A stretch of DNA of 64,000 bases from NCBI GenBank assembly GCA_963750535.1, contig CAVVRF010000027.1:124001-188000 (forward strand), read 5' to 3'. The position numbers and the translations under genes are program-made. This document shows positions 29,327 to 40,032 of the stretch, one piece after another. Source of the DNA: JAKFWF01 sp963750535 (GTDB lineage: Bacteria > Pseudomonadota > Alphaproteobacteria > Rhizobiales > Hyphomicrobiaceae). The notes beneath the pieces are model-generated. The model worked only from the letters and a program-made list of their open reading frames with translations, did not search any database and was not told the DNA's origin. Position 1 is the stretch's first letter. Every line of letters starts with the position of its first letter.

Positions 29327-29465
29327 TGATCGACAGCAGCACACGGTTCGTAGAATAGATATTATGGAAAATTGCAGTCCTTAACAAAGTCCGCCCAGGC
29401 TGTTTCATATTGGCACGACGCCGGCCATATCCGTCGCTGGCGCCGCGCAACCGCGGCGACGACCG

Positions 29466-30996
29466 CTAGCGCTCAGCCTTCTCGTGGTGGTCGCTGACCA
29501 GCCGGTCGAGCAGCCGCACTCCCCAGCCCGACGCCCAGCCCTGGCTGATGTCGGACTTGTTCGAAATCCATCGCGACGCCGGCGACGTCCAGATGCGCCC
29601 AGGGCGTGCCCTTGGTGATGAAGCGCTGCAGGAACTGCGCTGCGGTGATCGCCCCGCCGTAGCGACCGCCGATGTTCTTCATGTCGGCGTTCTTCGAGTC
29701 GATCAGCTTGTCGTAGGCCTTGGCGAGCGGCATCCGCCACACCTTGTCGCCGGTCGCCTCCCCCGCCGCGGCGAGGTCGGCGGCGAGCTTGTCGTCGTTC
29801 GAGAACATGCCGGCGTATTCCTTGCCGAGCGACACCATGATGGCGCCGGTCAGGGTCGCCAGGTCGATCACCAGCTTCGGCTTGAACCTTTCCTGCGCGT
29901 ACCACATCACGTCGGCGAGCACGAGGCGGCCCTCGGCGTCGGTATTCAGCACCTCGATGGTCTGGCCCGACATCGAGGTCACGATGTCGCCCGGGCGCTG
30001 GGCCGAGCCCGACGGCATGTTCTCGACGAGCCCGATCACGCCAACCGCATTGACCGGCGCCTTGCGGGCGGCGAGCGCGTACATCAGGCCGGTGACGCAG
30101 GCGGCGCCGCCCATGTCGCCCTTCATGTCCTCCATGCCGGCCGCCGGCTTGATCGAGATGCCGCCGGTATCGAAGGTCACGCCCTTGCCGATGAAGCATA
30201 CCGGCTTCGCGCGCTTGGCCTTGGCGCCGTGCCATTGCATCACCACCACGCGCGGCGGCTTGACGCTGCCCTGCCCGACGCCAAGCAGGGCGCCCATCTT
30301 GAGCTCCTCCATGGCCGACACGTCGAGCACCTCGACCTCCACGCCGACCTTCGACAGGCCCTGCGCCCGCTTGGCGAACTCGACCGGATCGAGGACATTT
30401 GCCGGCTCGTTGACGAGATCGCGCGCCAGCGCAACACCCTCGGCAAGAGCGCCGGCATGTACGTATGCGGCGCGCGCGCCGGCCGGGTCGGCGGTCAGGA
30501 TGACGAGCCTGTCGGGGCCGCGCTGCTCCCCGCCGTTGCCGTTGGCCTCGCCCGCCTTTGTGCGATATTTGCGGAATGCGTAATTGCGCAGCTGGGCGCC
30601 CAGGGCGAGGCTGGCCGCGACCTTGCCGGCGCTTTCACCATCGGTCGCGACGTCGACGATCAGGGAGGCAGATTTGGTGCGCCGCGCCGCGATCTGGCCA
30701 TAGGCGGTGGCGCCCAGCGCCAGCCAGTCCCGGGCTTCCTCCCCGTCCGCGCGCCCCGCGCCGAGCAGCAGCAGCCGCTGGATGTCGAGCCCGGCCGGTG
30801 CCAGCAGCTCGATGCATGCCTTCTCCTTGCCCTTGAAGTCGGCCGCGCGCGCCGCCGCGGTCAGGCCGGCCTTGGCCGCCTTGTCGAGGGCGGCACCGAT
30901 TGCTCCGAACGCCAGATCCTCGCCAGTCAGCAGTACGGCCGTGGTTTCCGGGGCCGTGGTGAGACCGGCGAAGGCGATTTCCAGAGTGATCGGCAT
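29466..30996 (-). CDS. pepA: Leucyl aminopeptidase, one frameshift at the C-terminus
   Basis: M17-family zinc aminopeptidase, about 510 residues. The metal-binding motifs are present: GKGVTFDTGGISIKP, GDMGGAA and the family signature NTDAEGRLVLAD. A three-A run at 29574-29576 appears to have one extra base. In the shifted frame the expected end is recovered (NKSDISQGWASGWGVRLLDR) with a stop at 29466. The start at 30996 gives MPITLEIAFAG. Divergent from lptF, with 275 bases between them. Confidence 0.93.
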
Positions 30997-31271
30997 TTCG
31001 TGTTCATCCCCGCGATTTCGACGGCAAGCCCGCCGGCTCCGGTGCCGGTGCGACAGCCAACCTATGATTCGACCAATCTGCGAGCGTTGGAAGCGACCGT
31101 GGCTTCCGGACGCCGGCAGAGCCAAATCCTTGAACCGCCCGGCCTCGGAGCGCAAGCCTCTGTCGATATGCCCGTTGGCGGGCCGAAATTCCGCCACCGT
31201 GGTATGGGAGCGCGCCACAGTTGTTAAAGAGACCTTGAAGACTATCGCCGCCTGGTGCCATCAACGAGCTC

Positions 31272-32486
31272 ATGACGTCGATCTTCGACCGCTATCTGTT
31301 CCGGCAGGCCGCCGGCGCCCTGGTGCTGATCCTGCTGTCGCTTTCGGGCGTGGTGTGGATCGCGCTGGCGCTGCGCCAGCTCAACGTCGTCACCGGCGGC
31401 GGGCAGGACACGGTCTCGTTCCTGCTGATGACCACGCTGGCGCTGCCGAACCTGATGGTGCTGATCGCGCCGGTGGCGCTGCTGGTGGCGCTCGTCCACA
31501 CCATGACCCGGCTCAACGGCGACAGCGAGCTGATCGTGCTGACCGCATCCGGCGCCAACATGTGGAGCGTCGCCCGTCCGCTGCTCGCCCTGGCGCTGGT
31601 GGTCGCGATCGCAGTGTCGATCGTCAACCATTTCGTCATGCCGTGGAGCCTGCGCGAGCTGCGCGAAATGACGATGAAGATGCGCACCGACCTGATCGGA
31701 CAGGTGATCCAGCCGGGACGCTTCTCGAGCCCTGAATTCAGCCTCACCTTCCACATCCGCGACCGCGCGCTGAACGGCGATCTGCTGGGCGTGCTGATGC
31801 AGGACAACCGCGATCCGAAGCAGGCGATGTCCTACCTCGCCGAACGCGGCGTGGTCCAGAAGCAGGGCAGGCATTCGTACCTGTTCATGACCAAGGGCCA
31901 CATCATTCGCCGCGACAATCCAAAGGAAGCGCCGCAAATCATTGCGTTCGACAGCTACGCGGTCGATCTCGACCGCTTCGAGAAGCCGGGCGCGACGGTC
32001 GAGCTGAAGCCGCGGGAGCGCTACTACCCGGAGCTCGCCAACCCGCAGCCCAACGACCCGGATTTCGTCAAGCAGCCCGGCTTCTTCAGGGCCGAGTTGC
32101 ATGAGCGACTATCCAACCCGCTGTACCCGATCGCCTTCGTCATGATCGTGCTGGCATTTGTCGGGCAGGCCCAGTCGAACCGGCAAAACCGCTGGAAAGG
32201 CGTGACAGCGGCGATCGTGCTTGGATTTGCGACCCGAGTGTTCGGGCTCGGTGCCAATAATCTGGTGGTGCTGAACGCCAAGTGGGTGCCCCTGCTCTAC
32301 GGTATTCCGATGATGACGGTCGTATTGTCGATGGTGCTCATCTGGCGGAATGCGCGCCCGACGCCCGGGCTCGGTCTCGGCGAGCGTGTCGGCTTTGCCG
32401 TCGCCGATGCGCTGGCGCGTCTGAAGCCGGCGCGTACCGAGCGCAAGAGCGAGACCGCGCAACCAGCACGCGCGAGGGCCTCGTGA
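31272..32486 (+). CDS. lptF: LPS export ABC permease LptF
   Basis: Inner-membrane half of the LptB2FG transporter that lifts lipopolysaccharide towards the outer membrane. 404 residues with the YjgP/YjgQ layout: membrane helices at the N-terminus (AAGALVLILLSLSGVVWIAL), a periplasmic beta domain in the middle and three helices near the C-terminus. It overlaps lptG by 4 bases (GTGA). Confidence 0.93.
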   Translation: MTSIFDRYLFRQAAGALVLILLSLSGVVWIALALRQLNVVTGGGQDTVSFLLMTTLALPNLMVLIAPVALLVALVHTMTRLNGDSELIVLTASGANMWSVARPLLALALVVAIAVSIVNHFVMPWSLRELREMTMKMRTDLIGQVIQPGRFSSPEFSLTFHIRDRALNGDLLGVLMQDNRDPKQAMSYLAERGVVQKQGRHSYLFMTKGHIIRRDNPKEAPQIIAFDSYAVDLDRFEKPGATVELKPRERYYPELANPQPNDPDFVKQPGFFRAELHERLSNPLYPIAFVMIVLAFVGQAQSNRQNRWKGVTAAIVLGFATRVFGLGANNLVVLNAKWVPLLYGIPMMTVVLSMVLIWRNARPTPGLGLGERVGFAVADALARLKPARTERKSETAQPARARAS

Positions 32487-33578
32487 TCAGCGCGGCAATG
32501 TTGCGGCGGTACATCGCCCGCAAATTCCTGGTCAGCATCCTGGGGGCGTTCACCCTGTGCGCGGTGCTGATCTTCATGATCGATCTCGTCGAGATGCTGC
32601 GCCAGGCCGGCAAGTACGGCAGCGTTTCCGCCGCCCGCCTGCTCTGGATCACGCTGCTGCGGCTGCCGGCATACTCCGAGATTCTGCTCGCCTTCGCCGT
32701 CCTCGTCGGCACCATCGGCGCACTGCTGATGCTCAATCGCAAGAGCGAGCTCGCGGTGATGCGCGGCGCCGGCATGTCGGTGTGGCAGTTCCTGCGCCCC
32801 GGCCTGACCGTATCCGTGCTGCTCGGCCTGTTCGCGGTGCTGGTGTTCAATCCAATGGCCTCGGCGGCCCGAACGGAAGCAGAACGGCTGTTTGCGGAAG
32901 CCTTCGGCCGCGAGTTCGAATTTTCTGCGCAATCAGAGCGCCGGCAACTGGCTGCGGCAGGACGGACCGGATGGTCCCTCGGTGGTGACGACCGGGGCGA
33001 TCTCGAACAAGGGCATGACGCTTGTTGCGATGACCGCGTTTCAATTCGACCGCAACGATCGCTTCGTCGAGCGGATCGACGGCGCCAGGGCCAACCTGCG
33101 CGAAGGGTACTGGCAGGTCGAGGACGCGTGGGTCACCCGGGTCGGGCGAGAACCGGAGCGGTTTGCAACCTACATCATAAGCACCCACCTCACCCCGGAG
33201 CGTGTGCAAGACGCGCTCGGAACGGTCATTTCGATCTCGGTTTTCGAGTTGCCCGGACTGATCGAAATAGCTGAAAAGGCAGGCATTTCTTCTGCCGTCT
33301 ACCGGATCCACTACCAGTTGCTGCTGTCGCGCCCCGCCCTGTTGATGGCAATGGTGCTTTTGGGGGCGACTGTGTCGTTGAGGTCATTCCGGTCGGGTGG
33401 CATCCAGACTATGGTCATCACCGGAATGCTTGGGGGTTTCGGCTTTTTCCTGATGGCGGAAGTGTCCCGGCAGATCGGTGTCGCGGGGCTGGTATCGCCG
33501 GTAACGGCGGTGTGGGTTCCCGTTGCCACGGCCATTTGCTTGTCGCTTACGGTGCTGCTGCACCAGGAGGATGGTTAA
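32483..33578 (+). CDS. lptG: LPS export ABC permease LptG, one frameshift
   Basis: Partner of LptF, about 364 residues. N-terminus LRRYIARKFLVSILGAFTLC; the ATG at 32498 is an alternative start to the GTG at 32483. A TTTT run at 32921-32924 carries one extra T: EFEF should continue as LRNQSAGNWLRQDGP, found in the next frame and running intact to 33578. The gene is essential in most LPS-bearing bacteria, which argues that the shift is an artefact. Confidence 0.92.
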
Positions 33579-36047
33579 GTGATGCGTGAAGCGCGGCCAC
33601 CGCACTCGGCTCGCGGATCTCTTCGCGCCTGCTCGCGTTGCTGCGCCGCAGCCGCGCCGCGATGGCTGCTGGCCGTCGTGCTGTTGTTGTGCGCCATTCC
33701 TCAACCGGCCCACGCCCAGGACCCGAGCGTCCTCAGCACCACGCCAGGGCTCGCCTCCTCGTTCCCGAAGCAGCAGGGCGGCATCCTCGGCGGCCCGGTG
33801 CAGAAGATCGACCGTTCGAAGCCGCTGTACCTGCAGGGCGACGAGCTGATCTACGACACCAAGGGCAACAAGATCCGTGCCCGCGGCAACGTCGAGATCT
33901 TCTACAACAATTACATCCTGAAGGCCGACGAGGTTCAGTACGACCAGACCGCCGGGACGCTGACCGCGATCGGCAACGTCGAGCTACGCGAGCCGAACGG
34001 CAACATCATCCGCGCCGAGCGCTACACGCTGAGCGAGGATTTCCGCGACGGCTTCATCCAGTCGCTGAGCGCCGTCACCAAGGACGACGCCCGCATCGTC
34101 GGCGAGCGGGCGACGCGGCGCGACGGCAATGTCACCGAATTCGAGAAGGGCAAGTTCACGCCCTGCAAGAACACGGCCGGCATGCCGCCGCTGTGGTGCC
34201 TCAGCGCCGAGAAGATCGTCCACGATCAGGCGAATGCGACCATCACCTACCAGGACGCATACTTCGAAATCTACGGCCAGCCGGTGTTGTACCTGCCGTA
34301 CTTCCAGCACGCCGACCCGAGCGTGAAGCGCAAGTCCGGCTTCCTGATCCCTGAGATCAGCAACTCGTCGACCCTCGGCTTCATGGTCGAGGTTCCGTAC
34401 TATTTCGCGCTGGCGCCGAACTACGACTTCACGTTCCACCCGATGTACACCGCCAAGCAGGGCGTGCTGTGGCAGGGTGACTGGCGGCACAGGCTCTCGT
34501 TCGGCGACATCACCGGCCAATACGACATCCAGATCGCCGCCATCGACCAGAGCGAGGCGGTGACGCGAGCGGTCGGCGACTCGCTGCCGGACAACTGGCG
34601 CGGCAGCGTCAAGACGCGTGGCGAGTTCTCGCTGGCGTCGTGGTGGAAGTTCGGCTGGGACGTCACGGTCGAGAGCGACGACACGTTCCGCCGCTATTAC
34701 AAGCTCGACAACATCCTGCAGACCGACCGCGTCAACAGCATCTATCTGCGCGGCCAGAGCGAGCGGAATTACTTTGCCATGACCGCGTACCAGTTCGGCG
34801 GTCTGCTGCTGAGCGATACGACGCAGTCGGAGAGCTGGGTGCACCCGGTGATCGACTGGACCTACGTCGTCGGGCAGCCGGTCCTCGGCGGCGAGCTCAG
34901 CTTCGCCTCGAATGCGGTCGCACAGTCGCGCAACAATGGCGACGGCACGTCCGTGACCAACAGGCTGACCGGGAAGACCACCCAGATCGAAAGAGTCTCC
35001 ACCGACGCCAACTGGCGCCGGCGGCTGACCGACAACATCGGCATAACGTACACGCCGTTCGCCAATCTGCGCGGCGACCTGTACAGCGTGCACGATGCGA
35101 TCGATCCCGAGACCGGCGCCGTCATCAGCAACGATACCGGCGTCCGCGGCGTCGCCACCGGCGGTGTCCTCGTCGCCTACCCGTGGCTTGCCAGGACCGC
35201 TTCGGCATCGCACGTCGTCGAGCCGATCGGGCAGATCATCGCGCGCACCGCCAGCGTGAAGCAGCGCTCGCTGCCGGATGAGGACGCCAAGAGCATCGTG
35301 TTCGACGACACCAATCTGTTCGAGCTCGACAAGACGACGGGCTGGGACCGCATGGAGACCGGCACCCGCCTCAACGTCGGACTGCAGTACACCTTCCAGG
35401 CCAACAGCGGCGGCACGGCGCGCGTCCTTGCCGGTCAAAGCTTCCAGCTGGCCGGCGACAACATATTCAAGAACCCCGGCACGCTGTCCGATCCGGACAC
35501 CTCTGCGACGCCGCTCGCCATATACAATGCCAACAGCGGCCTCGCGACGTCGCGTTCCGATTATGTGCTGGGCATGTACCTGGCGCCTTCGTCGGTGTTC
35601 CGCCTGATCGGCCAGGCACGCTTCGACGAGAGTGATCTGGCGCTGCGGCGCACCGATGCCATGGCCGAATTCAACTATGGCCCGCTGCTGACCCAGGGGA
35701 TCTATACGTACTCTGCCGCCGATCCGACTTCGGCTGTCGGCAAGGACCAGCAGGAAATCTTCGCCACGGTGGGCCTGAAACTGACCGAAAGGTGGAGCAT
35801 CCTCGCTGGCATTCGCTACGATATCGACTCGAGTGTGGTGCTGCAGGACTTGGTGCAGCTTCGCTACGCCGACGATTGTTTCGTGCTGACCGCGACCTAT
35901 ATCCAATCCAACATCGAGGACGTGACGCGCGACCTCACGCCGGATCACACGGTCATGTTGCGCATGGAATTCAAGTATCTAGGCGACTTCCGCTACAAGA
36001 CCAACGCGCTCGACTCGGTGTTCGCGACCAACCAGCCGACCAAGTAG
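33579..36047 (+). CDS. lptD: LPS-assembly protein LptD
   Basis: Outer-membrane beta-barrel that inserts LPS into the outer leaflet with LptE. 822 residues and intact. Signal peptide ending near PAHAQ (about residue 46), an OstA-like beta-jellyroll domain (YLQGDELIYDTKGNKIRARG), then a long barrel with alternating hydrophobic strands and aromatic girdle residues. The AGGAGG at 33565-33570 fits the GTG at 33579 (8 bases); the adjacent ATG at 33582 is possible. Confidence 0.94.
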   Translation: MMREARPPHSARGSLRACSRCCAAAAPRWLLAVVLLLCAIPQPAHAQDPSVLSTTPGLASSFPKQQGGILGGPVQKIDRSKPLYLQGDELIYDTKGNKIRARGNVEIFYNNYILKADEVQYDQTAGTLTAIGNVELREPNGNIIRAERYTLSEDFRDGFIQSLSAVTKDDARIVGERATRRDGNVTEFEKGKFTPCKNTAGMPPLWCLSAEKIVHDQANATITYQDAYFEIYGQPVLYLPYFQHADPSVKRKSGFLIPEISNSSTLGFMVEVPYYFALAPNYDFTFHPMYTAKQGVLWQGDWRHRLSFGDITGQYDIQIAAIDQSEAVTRAVGDSLPDNWRGSVKTRGEFSLASWWKFGWDVTVESDDTFRRYYKLDNILQTDRVNSIYLRGQSERNYFAMTAYQFGGLLLSDTTQSESWVHPVIDWTYVVGQPVLGGELSFASNAVAQSRNNGDGTSVTNRLTGKTTQIERVSTDANWRRRLTDNIGITYTPFANLRGDLYSVHDAIDPETGAVISNDTGVRGVATGGVLVAYPWLARTASASHVVEPIGQIIARTASVKQRSLPDEDAKSIVFDDTNLFELDKTTGWDRMETGTRLNVGLQYTFQANSGGTARVLAGQSFQLAGDNIFKNPGTLSDPDTSATPLAIYNANSGLATSRSDYVLGMYLAPSSVFRLIGQARFDESDLALRRTDAMAEFNYGPLLTQGIYTYSAADPTSAVGKDQQEIFATVGLKLTERWSILAGIRYDIDSSVVLQDLVQLRYADDCFVLTATYIQSNIEDVTRDLTPDHTVMLRMEFKYLGDFRYKTNALDSVFATNQPTK

Positions 36048-36063
36048 CCTTGCTGGGGCGACA

Positions 36064-36096
36064 ATGGCGCCGCGGTCGGGAGATCGCGGTCGCCAT
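36064..36096 (+). terminator. Possible hairpin after lptD
   Basis: ATGGCG and CCGCG pair with CGCGG and CGCCAT with one bulge, 16 bases after the lptD stop; a short T-rich stretch (TTTC) follows. It might be partial, since surA follows on the same strand after about 140 more bases. Confidence 0.4.
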
Positions 36097-36232
36097 TTCG
36101 CCTTGCCTGTGCCACGCTTAGTGTGGAAAACGCGTAGATCGCCTCAAGACTCGCGATACACTGCGTCGATTCCGGGTAGTAAAGCGCGAAGCCGTCGTTC
36201 GCCGCCCCACACTCAGCCGTCGAGTGCCCCTG

Positions 36233-37651
36233 ATGCGCACGCTGCGCAAACAACGATTGCCTAGTCGCGAGTTGCCCGGTCGAGCCTCCGGCGGCGTCGC
36301 GCTGGCTGCTGCCATCGGCGGCGCCATGGTGCTGTCGGCCTGGCAGCCGGCGGCGTTACTTGCCCAGACCACCTCGCTGCCCGGTATCGTGATCTCGACC
36401 ACTCCGCCGCCGGCCCCGCCGGGTGCTCCGGGCATCGCGCCGTTCGCTCGACCACCGGAGCCCGCTACGCCGCCGGTCGCGGCCCCAGCCGCCAAGCCGG
36501 CAAAGCCCAAGCCGCCCGTCGCGGCCAAGCCCAAGCCGAAAGAGGCGACGGCCAGCGCCGACACCGGTAGCGGCAAGGGTGGCGGCGCGCAGTCGATCAT
36601 CATGCTGGTCAACGACGAGCCGATCACCGCGCTCGATGTCGAGTTGCGCACCCGCCTCAATGCCCTCAACGCCAATATCGGCGAGCGCGCATCCGCCAAC
36701 ATGAAGGCGCTGGTGCAGTCGGAAAACACCCAGAAGCGCTTCCGGGCAATGGTCGAGCAGATCGTCAAGGAAAACCAGCAGTCCAAGAGCCGCGAGCAGA
36801 TCATGGCGATGATCGAGCAGCGCAAGACCCAGTTCGCCCAGCAATTGCAGCAGGAGGCGATCGCCAGCGCCCGCTCGAGCGTGCTGCCCGGCATCCGCAA
36901 GACCGTCCTCGAGGAGTTGATCGAGGAGCGGATCAAGCTGCAGGAAGCCAAGCGGATGAACGTCGTCGTCGATGACGCCCAGGTCGACGACGTGATCAAG
37001 GGCATCGCCGATCGCAACAAGATGACGCCGGTGCAATTCGCCGAGCACCTGAAGAAGATGGACGTCGACGTCAACGCGATGAAGGCGCGCTTCAAGGCGA
37101 CGCTGTCCTGGAACGACGTGGTCCGCCGCCGGTTTTCGAGCCAGATCACCGTCAGTCAGCGTGACATCGACAAGTTCGCCAACGCCACCAGCGGCGGCGA
37201 GGACGACGTCGAGTTGCAGCTCCAGCGCATCACCTTGCCGGTGCCGGGCAAGATGGACCAGAAGGCGCTCAGCGAGCGCTTCCGCGACGCCGACCGCGTG
37301 CGCCAGAGCTTCGGTGGCTGCAAGACCGCCGCCGCGACGGCAGCGAAACTGCAGGGAGCCAAGTTCGAGGACCTCGGCGTGCGCAAGCCGTCGAGCCTCA
37401 GTGAGCCGCTGCGCAGCCATCTGCTGGCGGCGCGCGAGGGCGAGATGGTCCCGCCCAGCATCGCCGACGGCGGTATCGAGCTTTATGCGGTCTGCAGCCG
37501 GAAGGTCGTCAAGGCGGACGACAAGCGCCGTTCGGAAATCACTCAGGATCTGCAGCAGAAAGAGTTCGAGATCATGGCCAAGGGCCATCTGCGCAACTTG
37601 AGGCAGGAAGCGCAAATCGAGTGCCGTTCTCCAGAATGCAAGAAGAACTAG
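36233..37651 (+). CDS. SurA-type periplasmic chaperone/peptidyl-prolyl isomerase
   Basis: About 472 residues. Signal peptide or anchor (ALAAAIGGAMVLSAWQPAALLAQ), a Pro-rich linker (about 50-110), then a SurA N-terminal domain (IIMLVNDEPITALDVELRTRL) with a large helical part, and a parvulin-like region with poor conservation (DVELQLQRITLPVP). The position after lptD fits its role: escorting outer-membrane proteins such as LptD. An upstream GTG at 36224 is an alternative start. Confidence 0.87.
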   Translation: MRTLRKQRLPSRELPGRASGGVALAAAIGGAMVLSAWQPAALLAQTTSLPGIVISTTPPPAPPGAPGIAPFARPPEPATPPVAAPAAKPAKPKPPVAAKPKPKEATASADTGSGKGGGAQSIIMLVNDEPITALDVELRTRLNALNANIGERASANMKALVQSENTQKRFRAMVEQIVKENQQSKSREQIMAMIEQRKTQFAQQLQQEAIASARSSVLPGIRKTVLEELIEERIKLQEAKRMNVVVDDAQVDDVIKGIADRNKMTPVQFAEHLKKMDVDVNAMKARFKATLSWNDVVRRRFSSQITVSQRDIDKFANATSGGEDDVELQLQRITLPVPGKMDQKALSERFRDADRVRQSFGGCKTAAATAAKLQGAKFEDLGVRKPSSLSEPLRSHLLAAREGEMVPPSIADGGIELYAVCSRKVVKADDKRRSEITQDLQQKEFEIMAKGHLRNLRQEAQIECRSPECKKN

Positions 37652-38679
37652 AACGCCCGGCGCTGGCGGTCACCAGCGGCGATCCGGCCGGCATAGGGCT
37701 CGAGATCACCATCAAGGCGTGGCTGAAGCGGGCCGCGAACGGCGCGCCTGCATTCGCATTGTTCGCCGATGCCGACGCCGTTGCGGCGCGTGTGCGGGCG
37801 ATGGGTGCCGCCGCGCCAATAGTGCGGATCGCGGATATGGCCGATGCCGGGGCCGCCTTCGCCCGTGGCATCCCGGTGATCCACGTACCGCTCGCCGCTC
37901 CAGCGCTTGCAGGCCGACCGGATCCGCTCAATGGCGGCGCGGTCATCGCGGCGATAGAGCAGGCAACGGCGGCCGTTCTCGCCGGCAGCGCGGCCGCGCT
38001 CGTCACCAACCCGATCGCCAAGAGCGTGCTCTACGCGGCAGGATTCGCGCATCCGGGTCATACCGAGTTCCTGGCCGCGCTCTCGGCCCGCGAGCGGCCG
38101 GCCGAACCGCACACGCCGGTGATGATGCTGGCCTGCGACGAGCTCCGCGTGGTGCCGCTGACGATCCATGTGGCACTCGCCAAGGTTCCGCAACTGATCA
38201 CCGCGGCGCTGATCGAGGAGACTGCCCGGATCACCCATCGCGCCCTGATCTCGGATTTCGGCATCGCGGCACCCCGCGTCGCCATCGCGGGTCTCAATCC
38301 GCATGCCGGCGAGCACGGCACGATCGGCCGCGAGGAGGAGGAGACGATCGCCCCGGCCGTGCGCCGGCTGCAGTCGTCGGGGATCGCGATCACCGGGCCG
38401 CTGTCGGCCGACACGCTGTTCCACGCCGAGGCTCGTGCCGCCTACGATGCGGTCATCGCGATGTATCACGACCAGGCGCTGATCCCGATCAAGACGCTGG
38501 CGTTCGACCGCGGCGTCAACATGACGCTCGGGCTTCCCTTCGTCAGGACGTCGCCCGACCACGGCACCGCGTTCGACATTGCCGCGCGGTTCGTGGCAAG
38601 GCCGCACAGCCTCGTCGAGGCGCTGAAGCTCGCTCGCAGTGCCGCCAGCCGTCGTGCCGGCAATCGGTCGGGCCGATGA
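37636..38679 (+). CDS. pdxA: 4-hydroxythreonine-4-phosphate dehydrogenase
   Basis: Vitamin B6 synthesis enzyme, about 347 residues. Motifs: TSGDPAGIGLEI at the N-terminus, GHTEFLAAL (metal His), GLNPHAGEHG and AMYHDQALIPIKTL. It starts inside the end of the surA gene (GTG at 37621 is the other candidate) and its stop overlaps the rsmA ATG, so the three are coupled. Confidence 0.95.
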   Translation: MQEELERPALAVTSGDPAGIGLEITIKAWLKRAANGAPAFALFADADAVAARVRAMGAAAPIVRIADMADAGAAFARGIPVIHVPLAAPALAGRPDPLNGGAVIAAIEQATAAVLAGSAAALVTNPIAKSVLYAAGFAHPGHTEFLAALSARERPAEPHTPVMMLACDELRVVPLTIHVALAKVPQLITAALIEETARITHRALISDFGIAAPRVAIAGLNPHAGEHGTIGREEEETIAPAVRRLQSSGIAITGPLSADTLFHAEARAAYDAVIAMYHDQALIPIKTLAFDRGVNMTLGLPFVRTSPDHGTAFDIAARFVARPHSLVEALKLARSAASRRAGNRSGR

Positions 38680-39539
38680 GCACGCTTGCCGCCGACGGCC
38701 TGCCGCGGCTCGCCGACGTGATCCGCAGCCACGAGATCGCGGCCAAGAAAAGCCTCGGCCAGAATTTCCTGCTCGACCTCAACCTGACGCGCCGTATCGC
38801 CCGCGAGGCCGCGCCGCTCGCGGGCCGCACGGTGGTGGAGGTGGGACCCGGACCGGGCGGGCTGACGCGCGCCCTGCTGGCGGAGGGTGCCGGCAAGGTC
38901 GTCGCCATCGAGCGCGACGACCGCTGCCTCGCAGCCCTTGCCGAGATCGCCCAGCGCTATCCCAGCCGCCTCGAGGTCCATGGCGCCGACGCGCTCAGGG
39001 CCGACTATCCGGCGTTGGTCGCCGGCCATGCCGGCAAGGCTGTAATCGCGGCCAACCTGCCGTATGGCATCGCCACCAAACTGTTGGTCGGCTGGCTCGA
39101 GAGCGAGCCATGGCCGCCGTGGTTCGACCGCATGGTGCTGATGTTCCAGCGCGAGGTCGCGGAACGGATCGTGGCGGAGCCGGGCTCCAAGGCCTATGGC
39201 CGCCTCGCCGTGATCTCGCAGTGGCGCTGCGAGACCCGGATCGCGCTGACGCTGCCGCCGGAGGCATTCACCCCGCCGCCCAAGGTTTCATCCGCAGTCG
39301 TTGTGTTCGAGCCGCGCCCGGCGCCGACGCCGGCGTGCTCGGCCACGGCGCTGGGTCGGGTGACGGCCGCCGCCTTCGGCCAGCGCCGCAAGATGCTGCG
39401 GCAAAGCCTGAAGTCGCTGACGCCGATGCCGGAGCTGCTATTGGCTGAGGCCGGGCTCGATCCCGAGCTGCGGGCCGAACGTCTCACTGTTGCCCAGTTT
39501 GCGGAACTGGCGAGGCTGGTCGAAGCCAAAGGGTTGTAG
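38676..39539 (+). CDS. rsmA: 16S rRNA dimethyladenosine transferase
   Basis: Also known as KsgA; methylates two adjacent adenines near the 3' end of 16S rRNA. 287 residues. N-terminal KKSLGQNFLLD, SAM-binding VEVGPGPGGLTRALL, catalytic NLPYGIATKLL and FTPPPKVSSAVV are all present. It overlaps pdxA by 4 bases. Confidence 0.96.
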   Translation: MSTLAADGLPRLADVIRSHEIAAKKSLGQNFLLDLNLTRRIAREAAPLAGRTVVEVGPGPGGLTRALLAEGAGKVVAIERDDRCLAALAEIAQRYPSRLEVHGADALRADYPALVAGHAGKAVIAANLPYGIATKLLVGWLESEPWPPWFDRMVLMFQREVAERIVAEPGSKAYGRLAVISQWRCETRIALTLPPEAFTPPPKVSSAVVVFEPRPAPTPACSATALGRVTAAAFGQRRKMLRQSLKSLTPMPELLLAEAGLDPELRAERLTVAQFAELARLVEAKGL

Positions 39540-39542
39540 CTC

Positions 39543-39965
39543 TCAGTCGAAGTCGGGCTTCGATCGCCGCAGCGCCTTGGTGCCGGAGCGCTTCTTCTTG
39601 CCCTCGAGGCGGCGAAGCTTCGAGCCATAGGTCGGCTTGGTCGCCCGGCGCTGGACCGGCTGCACGGCTGCCTCCCGGATCATCTCGACCAGGCGCTCCA
39701 GGGCGTCGGCGCGGTTGCGGATCTGGCTTCTGAACCGGCTTGCCTCGATGATGATGACGCCATCCTTGGTGAGCCGCTGGCCGGCGATCGTCGCCAGCCG
39801 CGTCTTGACCGCGTGCGGCAGGCTCGGCGAAGCGCGCATGTCGAAGCGCAGCTGCACCGCCGATGCCACCTTGTTGACGTTCTGCCCGCCCGGCCCGGAG
39901 GCGCGGATGAACTCCTCCTCGAGCTCGGACGGATCGAGGCTAATGCTGGCGGTCACCCGGATCAT
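39543..39965 (-). CDS. arfB: Peptidyl-tRNA hydrolase ArfB
   Basis: Ribosome-rescue factor that frees stalled ribosomes without a stop codon. 140 residues: GGQ domain (IRASGPGGQNVNKVASAV) and a basic C-terminal tail (Lys/Arg-rich, GKKKRSGTKALRRS) that enters the empty mRNA channel. The start at 39965 fits the conserved N-terminus. Convergent with rsmA, only 3 bases apart. Confidence 0.93.
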   Translation of the reverse strand: MIRVTASISLDPSELEEEFIRASGPGGQNVNKVASAVQLRFDMRASPSLPHAVKTRLATIAGQRLTKDGVIIIEASRFRSQIRNRADALERLVEMIREAAVQPVQRRATKPTYGSKLRRLEGKKKRSGTKALRRSKPDFD

Positions 39966-40032
39966 CTGAACGTCCTCGTTGATTCCCGACCCCATGCTAT
40001 CATTGCCGCTTCACGTCATAGATGGAGCGTTC

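Noticed and set aside
29441..29458. CGCCGCG/CGCGGCG hairpin between the nucleotidyltransferase gene and pepA
   Set aside because: A 7-base GC stem is expected by chance at this composition, and no T tract follows on either strand.
29548..31227. Long plus-strand frame opposite pepA
   Set aside because: Shadow of the aminopeptidase gene, whose metal-binding motifs are certain.
33984..35948. Long minus-strand open frame (over 600 codons) opposite lptD
   Set aside because: It is a GC-rich shadow frame; lptD on the plus strand has signal peptide, domains and correct length, and the antisense product is Arg/Asp/Val-rich without domains.
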